From contig DCRZ01000006.1 in assembly GCA_002325375.1 (NCBI GenBank), positions 4,911 through 68,910 of the forward strand: a DNA stretch of 64,000 nt, in the 5' to 3' direction. Positions 17,184-26,191 of this stretch are shown piece by piece; the first letter of the stretch is position 1; the number at the start of each line of letters is the position of its first letter. Below the pieces are notes generated by a model. The model was not told the origin of the DNA. It was given only the letters and a program-made list of their open reading frames with translations, and made no database searches. This stretch comes from Rhodospirillaceae bacterium UBA1479. Its GTDB lineage: Bacteria; Pseudomonadota; Alphaproteobacteria; Rhodospirillales; Casp-alpha2. The position numbers were made by a program, and so were the translations under genes.

Positions 17184-18659
17184 CTACCCCGTACGGGGGG
17201 ATATCCGCGTGCGCAGCCATGTTACGGCGCGCTCGGCCCAGGGGGCGACGAAAGCAAGGCCGATCACCGCGACGAAGGGCGTCATAACGGCGAGATAGCG
17301 GTCTTCGAGATAGACCAGGGCATAGACCGCGGGCCAGGCCAATGCGAACAGCCAGAGGGCCGCGAACGTCAGTGGGCGCGTCTCCAGGGCCGATGGCCGC
17401 CAGGCGCCGCGGGCAAGGGAGCGAATCACCACGATCGGGACACCGATCAGGAAGGCGGCCGTCAGAACGGTGGAAATCAGGCGTGCCAGGGTCCTGGCGG
17501 CAAGCAGCAGGGCCTGATCGACGCGGCCGTGTTCAAACAGGTTGCGCCGGATTTCACCCGGTCCGGGAAAGGGCGTGGTCCCGCCCGCCCATAGGCTGAG
17601 CCGTTCCGGTCCGCTGAGCGGCATGAACGCAAGGTAGGCGTAACGAGGGTCCATGCGCCCCAGGTAGATGGACGCGCGGTCCAGGGGATGGCGCCGCCAA
17701 TGGTCGTAGAACAGGGTTTCGGCGTGGCGGGCGACGGCCAGGGCGCTCATGCCATGCGCGGTCTTCAGGTGCTGGTTGATGACCGAGAAGGTAACCCCGG
17801 GGATCGGATGAAGCGGCAGCAGGCCGGGGGCATCGGACAGCAAGGGGTCTTCGGCGAACACCGGCAGGCCGCGCCGCGCCAGGTCGAGCACCGGATGATA
17901 CATCGCCGTCTGTGCGACGGTGGTGACGAAGCGTTCGCCGCTGCGCATCTGGTTCCATGATTTGTAGGCCTGGATGCCGAGCATAAGCGGCAACAGAAAG
18001 ACGACGAGCACGATGCCCGTGCGGCGCAGGCCGCCGCCCGTCTTCAGGGTCCAGGTCAGGATCAGCGGCCAAAGCGCCAGATGCATGACCGCCCCCGCCT
18101 CGCGCAGCAGGAAGGCGGCGAGCAGAATCAGGCCGAGACCCAATGCCTCGACCATGCCCGGCGCCCGCCTGTCGAGCAGGCCGAGCGCCATATGCGCGGC
18201 CAGGAAGGTCAGCAAGGCCGCGTGCAGGCTGTCGGTCAGAACGCATTGGTCGAGAACAAAGGCGAGGCCCAGGCCCTGGGCTGCCGCGGCCACGGCGGCG
18301 GGCCATATGCGTCCCGTCAGGCGCAGCGTCAGGCGCCAGATCATGGCCGTCGCGCCGAGCGACAGGATCATCTGCAGAGCGATCAAAAACCAATCCCAGG
18401 CGCCGCCGAACAGCACCTTGAACAGGGCGATCAAGGCCGGGTACCCGATGACCCGGAATGCCGTCAGGGGAAACAGCTCGGCATGCAGGTCAAGCGACCG
18501 GAGCCAATCACCCCCGGCCAGGACGGCGTTGGCGAACAGCACGTAGTCGTCACTGTCCGGCAGGAAGACCGGGCCCAGGACGGCGAGGAAGCCGGCCTTC
18601 ACGGCGGCCAGGATGACAAGCATCGCCCATAGGGCCCTGGTTTGCGTTGCGGCTGTCAT
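17184..18659 (-). CDS. Multi-spanning membrane protein, GT-C (family 39-like) candidate
   Basis: 491-aa inner-membrane protein with about ten hydrophobic segments. An acidic loop follows the first segment (FLPDSDDYVLFANAV), as in GT-C glycosyltransferases that use lipid-linked sugars (ArnT/PMT type), and a periplasmic loop lies in the second half. It may transfer a sugar to lipid A or another surface target. GAGGGGGG lies just before the chosen ATG at 18659. It is a single gene next to tRNA-Gly, with no sugar-synthesis partners. Confidence 0.65.
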   Translation of the reverse strand: MTAATQTRALWAMLVILAAVKAGFLAVLGPVFLPDSDDYVLFANAVLAGGDWLRSLDLHAELFPLTAFRVIGYPALIALFKVLFGGAWDWFLIALQMILSLGATAMIWRLTLRLTGRIWPAAVAAAAQGLGLAFVLDQCVLTDSLHAALLTFLAAHMALGLLDRRAPGMVEALGLGLILLAAFLLREAGAVMHLALWPLILTWTLKTGGGLRRTGIVLVVFLLPLMLGIQAYKSWNQMRSGERFVTTVAQTAMYHPVLDLARRGLPVFAEDPLLSDAPGLLPLHPIPGVTFSVINQHLKTAHGMSALAVARHAETLFYDHWRRHPLDRASIYLGRMDPRYAYLAFMPLSGPERLSLWAGGTTPFPGPGEIRRNLFEHGRVDQALLLAARTLARLISTVLTAAFLIGVPIVVIRSLARGAWRPSALETRPLTFAALWLFALAWPAVYALVYLEDRYLAVMTPFVAVIGLAFVAPWAERAVTWLRTRISPRTG

Positions 18660-18895
18660 TGCCCCCCCTCGGTCCGTCGGCCAGGGCGCGGACGCCACGG
18701 GCCTGAGCGACCTTATGGGCGATTTTCGCCCACCCGAAAAGGCCCTGTGGCGGCCAGTGCCCGCCAAACCGGCCATGAAACTTTAGCTTTTCATAACAAA
18801 CCTTTGTTTATAGGCTGTTATCGGCTGATCCAATTTACCCGGCGGACATGCGGCTGCGGGCGGGTCGGCGACCATGGCAGGTCACCGCGCCGCCT

Positions 18896-18914
18896 CCCCG
18901 ATAAAAAATCGGGG
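18896..18914 (+). repeat. Hairpin in the leader of glutamate dehydrogenase
   Basis: CCCCGAT and ATCGGGG form a 7-bp stem over an AAAAA loop, 23 bases upstream of the start codon and just before the ribosome site GGGAGGGG. It could affect translation or mRNA stability, but no T-run or known riboswitch core was recognised in the 278-base upstream gap. Confidence 0.3.
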
Positions 18915-18937
18915 GCCGCGCTTTCTGGGAGGGGTCT

Positions 18938-21900
18938 ATGCCAATCAAACGGGATTTGAAAACCGATGCGCTGCTGAAGCAGGTGTCGAAGCTGATGCGG
19001 GGCAGCGCCAAGGGCGCCAAGGCGACGGCCCTGGTCCATTACGCCGACCAGTATTTCGCCCATATGCCGCCCATGGACATCCACGCCCGCGACGCGGAAA
19101 CCCTGGCCGGGATCGCCAAAAGCCATTGGAAGACCGCGGCCCAGCACAAGCCGGGCAAGCCCTCTGTCCGCGCCTACAAGCCCGATGCCAAGAAGGACGG
19201 CTGGACGGCCAACCGCACCGTCGTCGACATTGTCACCGAAGACATGCCGTTCCTGGTCGATTCCGTGTCGTCGGAAATGAACCGCCGCGGCCTGACCGTG
19301 CATCTGGTGGTGCATCCGATCCTCAAGGTCAAACGCGACACTTTGGGTCGCCTGCAGCGCATTCTCGACCCCGGCGAGCCCGAGAACGGCGCGCGCCTGG
19401 AATCCTGGATGCATATCGAGGTCGACGAGGAAACGCCCGACGGCCAGCGCGATATCGAAAAAAGCGTGCTTAAGGTCCTCGACGACGTGCGCCTGGCGGT
19501 TCAGGACTGGCGGCCCATGCGGGAACGCATGGCGCGGATCATCGACGATTTCCGCCATACCTCGGGCCCGGCGCCGCTGGAAGAAGCCAACGAGGTGCGC
19601 GAGTTCCTGCGTTGGATCCACGACAACAATTTCACCTTCCTGGGCTCCCGCGACTACAAGATTTCCGGCACTGGCCCCAAGACCTCGGTCGCCGTCGACA
19701 AGAAATCGGCGCTCGGCATCCTGCGCGACCTCGACATGTCGGTGCTGACCTATGCGGCGGACAGCTCCAAGATTCCGCCCGAAGTGCGCGCCTTCATCTC
19801 CGACCCCGGCCTGATCGTCGTTACCAAATCGAACCAGCGGTCGACCGTGCACCGGCCCGTGCATATGGACGCCATCGGCATCAAGAGCTTCGACAAGGAC
19901 GGCAAGGTCGTCGGCTTGCGCATCTTCGTCGGCCTGTTCACCTCCGCCGCCTACAACCGCAGCCCGCGCGACATCCCGCTGTTGCGCCGCCGCCTGCAGC
20001 AGGTGCTGGAGCGCGCCGGCCTGCCGCCCGGCAGCCACGACGGCAAGGCCATGACCAACATCCTGGAGACCTATCCGCGGGATGAGCTGTTCCAGATTTC
20101 CGAGGAACAGCTATTGGAAACGGCCATGGGCATTCTGCATCTGCAGGACCGTCAGCGCGTGGCCCTGTTCATGCGCCAGGACAACTTCGGGCGCTTCGTG
20201 TCCTGCATGATCTACGTGCCGCGCGACCGCTACACCATGAACATGCGCGAACGCATGCAGGACATCCTGTGCGAGGCGCTGAACGGCCGGGTCTCCAACT
20301 TCTCGACCACCTTGGGCGACGCGCCCCTGGCGCGGGTCTACCTGATCATCGCGACGGAGCCGGGCAAGCTTCCGGCCTATTACGCCAAGGGTTTGGAAAA
20401 CAAGCTGACCCGGGCCGCCCGGACCTGGGCCGACGACCTGGCGGAAGCGCTCACCCAGGCCGTCGGCGAAAAGGAAGGCCTGCGCCTGACCCGCCGCTTC
20501 CAGAATGCCTTCGGCCCCGGCTATACGGCCCAATACAGCGCCGAAGACGCGGTCACCGATATCGAGGTGATCGAGGAATCGCTGACCGCCGAGCGGATCG
20601 GTCTGCACCTGTACCGGCCCGAAGGGGCCCCGGGCAATCAGGTGCGCTTCAAGGTCTATCATCCGGGCACGGCCGTGCCCCTGTCGGATGCCCTGCCCGT
20701 GTTCGAACACATGGGGTTCCGGGTGATCGACGAGAACCCCCATGAGGTTTCCTGCGACGACGGCAACGGCGGCGGCGTGAAGACCTTGATGATCCACGAC
20801 TTCGGCCTGGAAACCCGCGACGGCGGCGACGTCGACATCCCGGCCATCAAGGACAAGTTCGAAGACGCCTTCGCCCGGGTGTGGCGCGGCGAGATCGAAA
20901 GCGACGGCTTCAACGCCCTGGTCGCCCGCGGCGGCCTGGACTGGCGCGAGGTCCTGATCCTGCGCGCCTATTGCCGTTGCCTGCGCCAGATGGGCATTCC
21001 CTATTCCCAGACCTACATGGAACAGACCCTGGCCAAGCATCTGGGCCTGGCCAACATGATCGTGCAGTTGTTCATGGTCCGCATGGCGATCTCGAAGCAG
21101 ACGACGGCGGAACGGGACAAGAAGGCGGCGGCGCTCCACGCCAAGATGCGCGACGCGCTCGAGGCCGTGACCAGCGCCGACGAAGACCGCATCCTGACCC
21201 GCTTCATCAATCTGGTCGATGCCACCCTGCGCACCAATTTCTTCCAGCCGGCGGCCGACGGCGGCGACAAACCCTATGTCTCGTTCAAATTCAATTCGCG
21301 GCTGATCGACGACCTGCCCAAGCCCCGGCCGCTGCGGGAAATTTTCGTCTACAGCCCGCGGGTCGAGGGCGTGCACCTGCGGTTCGGCTTCGTCGCCCGC
21401 GGCGGGCTGCGCTGGTCCGACCGGCCGGAAGATTTCCGCACGGAAATTCTGGGGCTGGTCAAGGCGCAGCAGGTCAAGAACGCGGTCATCGTGCCGGTCG
21501 GCTCCAAGGGCGGCTTCGTGGTCAAGCGCCCGCCCACGGACGGCGGGCGCGACGCCTTCATGGCCGAAGGCATCGAATGCTACAAGACGCTGATCCGGGG
21601 GTTGCTGGATGTCACCGACAACCTGAAGGGAACGCGCGTGGTGCCGCCGAAAAGCGTCTATCGCTGGGACGACGACGACCCCTATCTGGTGGTCGCGGCG
21701 GACAAGGGCACGGCCACGTTCTCCGACATCGCCAACGGCGTGTCGATGGATTACGGCCATTGGCTGGGCGATGCCTTCGCCTCCGGCGGGTCGGTCGGCT
21801 ATGACCACAAGGGCATGGGCATCACCGCCAAGGGGGCCTGGGAATCGGTCAAGCGGCACTTCCGCGAAATCGGCACGGACATCCAGAACGAAGACTTCAC

Positions 21901-23803
21901 CGTGGTCGGCGTCGGCGACATGTCGGGCGACGTGTTCGGCAACGGCATGATGCTGTCCAAGCACATCAAGCTGCAGGGTGCCTTCAACCACATGCACATC
22001 TTCGTCGACCCCGATCCGGATCCGGCCAAGACCCATGCCGAACGGGTGCGCCTGTTCAACCTGGGGCGCTCAAGCTGGTCCGATTACGACATCAAGAAAA
22101 TTTCCAAGGGCGGCGGCATCTATGAGCGCAGCGCCAAGACCATCAAATTGTCGCCGGAAGCGCGCGCGTGTTTCGGCCTGACCAAGGACACGGTCTCGCC
22201 CAACGAACTGATCCAGGCCATGCTGCGCGCGCCGGTCGATCTGCTGTGGTTCGGCGGCATCGGCACCTATATCAAGGGTCAGGCGGAATCGAGCACCGAC
22301 GTGGGCGACCGCGCCAACGACGCCATCCGCATCAACGGCCAGGACATCCAGGCCAAGGTCGTCGGCGAGGGGGCGAATCTGGGGGCGACGCAAAAGGGCC
22401 GCATCGAATACGCCATGAAGGGCGGCCGGCTGAACACGGATTCCATCGACAATTCCGCCGGCGTCGACTGTTCGGACCACGAGGTCAACATCAAGGTCCT
22501 GCTCGGCGCCGTCGTCGCCAAGGGCGGGCTGACCGAGGCCCAGCGCAACAAGCTTCTGGCCCGCATGACCGACGAGGTCGGCGAACTGGTGCTCAAGCAC
22601 AACTACAACCAGACCCAGGCGATCTCCTCGATCCAGGCCAAGGGGGCCCATACCCTCGACAATCAGATCCGGCTCATGCGGCTTTTGGAAAAGCGCGGCT
22701 TGTTGGAGCGCGCGGTGGAATTCCTACCCGACGACGAGCAACTGTCCGAGCGTGCCGCCCAGCACAAGGGCCTGACCCGCCCGGAACTGTCCGTGATGAT
22801 CGCCTATGCCAAGAACTGGCTGTATGACGAACTGCTGAAAAGCGACCTGCCCGACGATCCCTTCCTGCTCGACGAAATCGTGCAGTATTTCCCCTCGGAC
22901 CTGCGTCAGAAATACCTGCCGGAGATGAAGACCCATCGGCTGAAGCGCGAAATCATCGCCACCCGGGTCACCAATTCCATGGTCAACCGGGTCGGCGATA
23001 CCTTCGTCACCGAATTTATGGAAAAGACGGGCCGCCAGCCGGCGGAAATCGCCCGCGCCTATACCATCGCCCGCGAGGTCCTGCGCACGCGCCTGATCTG
23101 GGCCGAGATCGAAGCCCTCGACAACAAGGTGCCGACCCGCGCCCAGACCTCCATGCTCGCCGATCTCAACCGGCTGTTGGAATGGGTCACCCTGTGGTTC
23201 CTGCGCAACGGCAAGAAGGGCCTCGATATCGGGGCCCATGTTGCTGAATTCGGCGCCGGGATGGCGGAACTGGCCGATCACATCTCGGCCGTGGTGCCGA
23301 AGCATTACATCGACGACATGAAAAACCGCGCCAAGCCCTATCTGGACGACGGCGTGCCGACAGGGCTGGCCCACAAGGTTGCCCATCTGGTGAACCTGTA
23401 TTCGGCCCCCGACATCGTCGGCCTCGCCAACCGGCGCAAGATGGATGTGCGCGAGGTCGCCAAGGTCTACTTCGCGCTCGGCACCCGGTTCCGCCTGGGC
23501 CGCCTGCGCGCCGCCGCGTCGAACCTAGAATCGGAGGATCACTGGCAGCAACTGGCTGTCGCCGCCCTGGTCGAGGAGGTCTATTCCCATCAGCTGGCCC
23601 TGGCGTCCAACGCCCTCGACCATCTCGGCAAGGCGGGCAAGGATACGGACAAGGCGATCGCCGCCTGGGTCGTGCGCAACCAGGCCGCCGTCGATCAGAC
23701 CGAGGTGCTGCTGAACGAACTGTGGACGACAGAGGTCAACGACCTCAGCATGGTCGCCGTCGCCTCGCGCCAATTGCGGGCTCTGGCGGATGCCCAGGCA
23801 TAA
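18938..23803 (+). CDS. NAD-specific glutamate dehydrogenase (GDH-180 type)
   Basis: 1621-aa catabolic enzyme that oxidises glutamate to 2-oxoglutarate and ammonia with NAD+. Length matches the large class (about 1600 aa in Pseudomonas and Streptomyces). The N-terminal ~700 residues hold ACT-like regulatory domains. The catalytic region starts near FGFVARGGLRWSDRPEDFRTE, with the substrate lysine region VPVGSKGGFVVKRP, and continues into a NAD domain with GVGDMSGDVFGNGML-type sequence. A long helical C-terminal domain completes it. GGGAGGGG before the ATG supports the start. Activity is usually allosteric. Confidence 0.95.
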   Translation: MPIKRDLKTDALLKQVSKLMRGSAKGAKATALVHYADQYFAHMPPMDIHARDAETLAGIAKSHWKTAAQHKPGKPSVRAYKPDAKKDGWTANRTVVDIVTEDMPFLVDSVSSEMNRRGLTVHLVVHPILKVKRDTLGRLQRILDPGEPENGARLESWMHIEVDEETPDGQRDIEKSVLKVLDDVRLAVQDWRPMRERMARIIDDFRHTSGPAPLEEANEVREFLRWIHDNNFTFLGSRDYKISGTGPKTSVAVDKKSALGILRDLDMSVLTYAADSSKIPPEVRAFISDPGLIVVTKSNQRSTVHRPVHMDAIGIKSFDKDGKVVGLRIFVGLFTSAAYNRSPRDIPLLRRRLQQVLERAGLPPGSHDGKAMTNILETYPRDELFQISEEQLLETAMGILHLQDRQRVALFMRQDNFGRFVSCMIYVPRDRYTMNMRERMQDILCEALNGRVSNFSTTLGDAPLARVYLIIATEPGKLPAYYAKGLENKLTRAARTWADDLAEALTQAVGEKEGLRLTRRFQNAFGPGYTAQYSAEDAVTDIEVIEESLTAERIGLHLYRPEGAPGNQVRFKVYHPGTAVPLSDALPVFEHMGFRVIDENPHEVSCDDGNGGGVKTLMIHDFGLETRDGGDVDIPAIKDKFEDAFARVWRGEIESDGFNALVARGGLDWREVLILRAYCRCLRQMGIPYSQTYMEQTLAKHLGLANMIVQLFMVRMAISKQTTAERDKKAAALHAKMRDALEAVTSADEDRILTRFINLVDATLRTNFFQPAADGGDKPYVSFKFNSRLIDDLPKPRPLREIFVYSPRVEGVHLRFGFVARGGLRWSDRPEDFRTEILGLVKAQQVKNAVIVPVGSKGGFVVKRPPTDGGRDAFMAEGIECYKTLIRGLLDVTDNLKGTRVVPPKSVYRWDDDDPYLVVAADKGTATFSDIANGVSMDYGHWLGDAFASGGSVGYDHKGMGITAKGAWESVKRHFREIGTDIQNEDFTVVGVGDMSGDVFGNGMMLSKHIKLQGAFNHMHIFVDPDPDPAKTHAERVRLFNLGRSSWSDYDIKKISKGGGIYERSAKTIKLSPEARACFGLTKDTVSPNELIQAMLRAPVDLLWFGGIGTYIKGQAESSTDVGDRANDAIRINGQDIQAKVVGEGANLGATQKGRIEYAMKGGRLNTDSIDNSAGVDCSDHEVNIKVLLGAVVAKGGLTEAQRNKLLARMTDEVGELVLKHNYNQTQAISSIQAKGAHTLDNQIRLMRLLEKRGLLERAVEFLPDDEQLSERAAQHKGLTRPELSVMIAYAKNWLYDELLKSDLPDDPFLLDEIVQYFPSDLRQKYLPEMKTHRLKREIIATRVTNSMVNRVGDTFVTEFMEKTGRQPAEIARAYTIAREVLRTRLIWAEIEALDNKVPTRAQTSMLADLNRLLEWVTLWFLRNGKKGLDIGAHVAEFGAGMAELADHISAVVPKHYIDDMKNRAKPYLDDGVPTGLAHKVAHLVNLYSAPDIVGLANRRKMDVREVAKVYFALGTRFRLGRLRAAASNLESEDHWQQLAVAALVEEVYSHQLALASNALDHLGKAGKDTDKAIAAWVVRNQAAVDQTEVLLNELWTTEVNDLSMVAVASRQLRALADAQA

Positions 23804-23833
23804 CGTTCGAGTTGAATTACCGGGACAATAGAA

Positions 23834-23853
23834 ATCAAGCCTCTTCGCTTGAT
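23834..23853 (+). repeat. Hairpin between glutamate dehydrogenase and SIS gene
   Basis: ATCAAGC and GCTTGAT close a 6-base loop, 30 bases after the dehydrogenase stop. There is no T-run, so it may be an mRNA 3'-end structure or a weak terminator. Confidence 0.3.
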
Positions 23854-23921
23854 CTTATGACTCGGCGCCATTCGGGCGTTTTCATCGTTGAAATTCCGCC
23901 CTTATTAGGGGACAGTCCCGC

Positions 23922-24542
23922 ATGACCTTCCCCGACGAAAAATTCACCGACATGGGCGCCTTCGCCGAGGCCTATTTCCAGGCCTCGCAGGTTGCCCAGG
24001 CCTCCGTCGATCGCGTCGCGCTGGCCAAGGCGGGGGCCCTACTGGCCGGCGCCTACGCGGCGCGCAAGACCATCTATGTTTGCGGTAACGGCGGCTCGGC
24101 CGCGATCTCCAACCATCTGGTCTGCGACCATCTGAAATGTATCCAGACGGACACGGACCTGCGGCCGCGGGTTGTTTCGCTGTCGGCGACGATCGAGACC
24201 ATCACCGCCGTGGCCAACGACATCTCCTACGACGAGGTTTTCGTCTATCAACTGCGCACCCTGGCCGATCCGGGCGACGTGTTGATCTCGGTCTCGTCGT
24301 CGGGCGATTCGGAAAACGTGGTGCGGGCCTGCGCATGGGCCAAGGACAACGACCTTGCGGTGATCGCCATGACCGGGTTCGCGGGCGGGCGCACGCAAGG
24401 GCTGGCGGACGTCAACCTGCATGTGACGGGCGACAATTACGGCGTGGTCGAGGATACCCATCAGGCGCTCATGCATATCCTGGCCCAGTTTATCCGCCAG
24501 GATCACATGACTGCCGAATTGATCCGCGACCGTAAGTTCTGA
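23922..24542 (+). CDS. SIS-domain phosphosugar isomerase-like protein (GmhA-related)
   Basis: 206-aa SIS-domain protein. Related GmhA converts sedoheptulose 7-phosphate to D-glycero-D-manno-heptose 7-phosphate in LPS core synthesis. The phosphate loop CGNGGSAA and serine-rich SVSSSGDSENVV are present, as is the His of EDTHQALMHIL that matches the GmhA base. The segment after the glycine loop (ISNHLVCDHLK) differs from the GmhA pattern, so the substrate may differ. AGGGGA lies before the ATG. It is convergent with purH across a terminator. Confidence 0.75.
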   Translation: MTFPDEKFTDMGAFAEAYFQASQVAQASVDRVALAKAGALLAGAYAARKTIYVCGNGGSAAISNHLVCDHLKCIQTDTDLRPRVVSLSATIETITAVANDISYDEVFVYQLRTLADPGDVLISVSSSGDSENVVRACAWAKDNDLAVIAMTGFAGGRTQGLADVNLHVTGDNYGVVEDTHQALMHILAQFIRQDHMTAELIRDRKF

Positions 24543-24567
24543 CCATAACGCATTGAGCCAAAAGAAA

Positions 24568-24596
24568 AGGGCCGCTGACGCGGCCCTATTTGTTTT
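24568..24596. terminator. Bidirectional terminator, SIS gene / purH
   Basis: The 8-bp stem AGGGCCGC/GCGGCCCT with a TGAC loop is followed on the plus strand by ATTTGTTTT. On the minus strand it is followed by TTTCTTTTGG. It lies between two convergent genes and probably serves both. Confidence 0.8.
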
Positions 24597-24619
24597 GCGA
24601 CAAGCTGTCCCTGGATGGA

Positions 24620-26191
24620 TTAGTGGCGGAAGTGGCGCATGCCCGTGAACACCATGGCCAGGCCCCGTTCGTCGGCGGCGGCGATGACCTCGTCGTCGCG
24701 CACGCTGCCGCCGGGCTGAATGATCGCGGTGGCGCCTGCGTCCGCCGCCGCCATCAGGCCGTCGGCAAAGGGGAAAAAGGCGTCCGAGGCGACGACGGAG
24801 CCGATCGCCCAGCTGTCGGCGTTACCGGCAACCCGGGCCGCATCCTGCGCCTTCCAGGCGGCGATGCGCGATGAATTGACGCGGCTCATCTGCCCGGCAC
24901 CCACGCCCACGGTCGCACCCCCCTTGGCATAGACGATGGCGTTGGATTTCACATGCTTGGCGACGGTGAAGGCGAAGGTCAGATCGGCCATCTCGGCGGT
25001 GGTCGGCGCCCGCTTAGTGACGACCTTAAGGTCCCCGACCAGCCCCGCGTCCCGGCCCTGCAGCAGGTATCCGCCGGCCAGGGAACGCACGGTCATGCCG
25101 GGCGCGGACGGGTCGGGCAGGGCGCCGGTGACCAGCACGCGCAGGTTCTTCTTGGCGGCCAACACGGCCTTGGCGCCGTCGTCGATGGCCGGCGCGATGA
25201 CGACCTCGGCGAACAGCTCGGCCACGGCTTCCGCCGTCTTGGCGTCGAGTGCTCGGTTGACGGCGATGATGCCGCCGAAGGCACTTTCCGTGTCGCAGGC
25301 GAGGGCGCGCTGATAGGCATCATACAGATCGTCGCCCAAGGCCACGCCGCAGGGGTTGGCATGCTTGACGATGACGCAGGCGGGCCGGTCGGCAAACTCG
25401 GCGACCAGCTCGAACGCCGCGTCCGTGTCGTTCAGGTTGTTGAAGCTGAGTTCCTTGCCCTGCAACTGCTCCGCCGTGGCGACGCCGGGGCGGGCCGGAC
25501 CGCCGGCGTAGAACGCCGCCGACTGGTGGGGGTTCTCGCCATAACGCAAAACCTGGCGCCGTTCGCCGGCGAAGGTCAGGCGGGTCGGGAAGGTGTCGCC
25601 CAAGTGTTCCGCGAACCAGCCGGAAATGGCCGCGTCATAGGCTGCCGTGCGTCCGTAAGCCGTGGCCGCCAGATGTTTTCTGAATTCGGGCGTGGTCGCG
25701 CCGCCATGGGCGGTCATCTCGTCCATCAACTTGGCGTAGTCCGCCGCATCGACCACCACGGTGACGTCGCCGTGGTTTTTGGCCGCCGCGCGGATCAGGG
25801 CCGGGCCGCCGATGTCGATATTTTCGATGCAGTCGTCGAATTCGGCGCCCTTGGCCACCGTCGCCTCGAACGGATAGAGGTTCACCACCAACAAGTCGAT
25901 CGGCTTGATGCCATGGGTTTTCATGGCCTGCTGATGCTCCGCATTGGCGCGCACGGCCAACAGGCCGCCGTGGATCATGGGTTGCAGGGTCTTGACCCGG
26001 CCGTCCATGATTTCGGGAAAGCCGGTGAAGTCGGAGACCTCGATGACCGGCACGCCCGCGTCCTGCAACAACTTGGCGGACCCGCCCGTGGACAGGATCT
26101 CGACCCCTTGGGCGGCCAGGAAGGCGCCCAGCTCGGCCAGGCCGGTTTTATCGGAGACGGATATCAGGGCGCGGCGGATCGGCTCGGTCAT
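24620..26191 (-). CDS. purH: Bifunctional AICAR formyltransferase/IMP cyclohydrolase PurH
   Basis: 523-aa enzyme for the last two steps of IMP synthesis. The N-terminal ~150 residues are the cyclohydrolase (MGS-like fold: ALISVSDKTGLAELGAFLAAQGVEILSTGGSAKLL); the C-terminal part is the formyltransferase with the active-site VKHANPCG. Length is standard. Its ATG overlaps the stop of the upstream dehydratase by four bases (ATGA), so a purine gene is translationally coupled to the polysaccharide locus. Downstream is a shared terminator. Confidence 0.97.
   Translation of the reverse strand: MTEPIRRALISVSDKTGLAELGAFLAAQGVEILSTGGSAKLLQDAGVPVIEVSDFTGFPEIMDGRVKTLQPMIHGGLLAVRANAEHQQAMKTHGIKPIDLLVVNLYPFEATVAKGAEFDDCIENIDIGGPALIRAAAKNHGDVTVVVDAADYAKLMDEMTAHGGATTPEFRKHLAATAYGRTAAYDAAISGWFAEHLGDTFPTRLTFAGERRQVLRYGENPHQSAAFYAGGPARPGVATAEQLQGKELSFNNLNDTDAAFELVAEFADRPACVIVKHANPCGVALGDDLYDAYQRALACDTESAFGGIIAVNRALDAKTAEAVAELFAEVVIAPAIDDGAKAVLAAKKNLRVLVTGALPDPSAPGMTVRSLAGGYLLQGRDAGLVGDLKVVTKRAPTTAEMADLTFAFTVAKHVKSNAIVYAKGGATVGVGAGQMSRVNSSRIAAWKAQDAARVAGNADSWAIGSVVASDAFFPFADGLMAAADAGATAIIQPGGSVRDDEVIAAADERGLAMVFTGMRHFRH

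Noticed and set aside
20111..22036. 641-aa open frame antisense to glutamate dehydrogenase
   Set aside because: It lies fully inside a conserved gene and its composition is that of a reverse-frame shadow.
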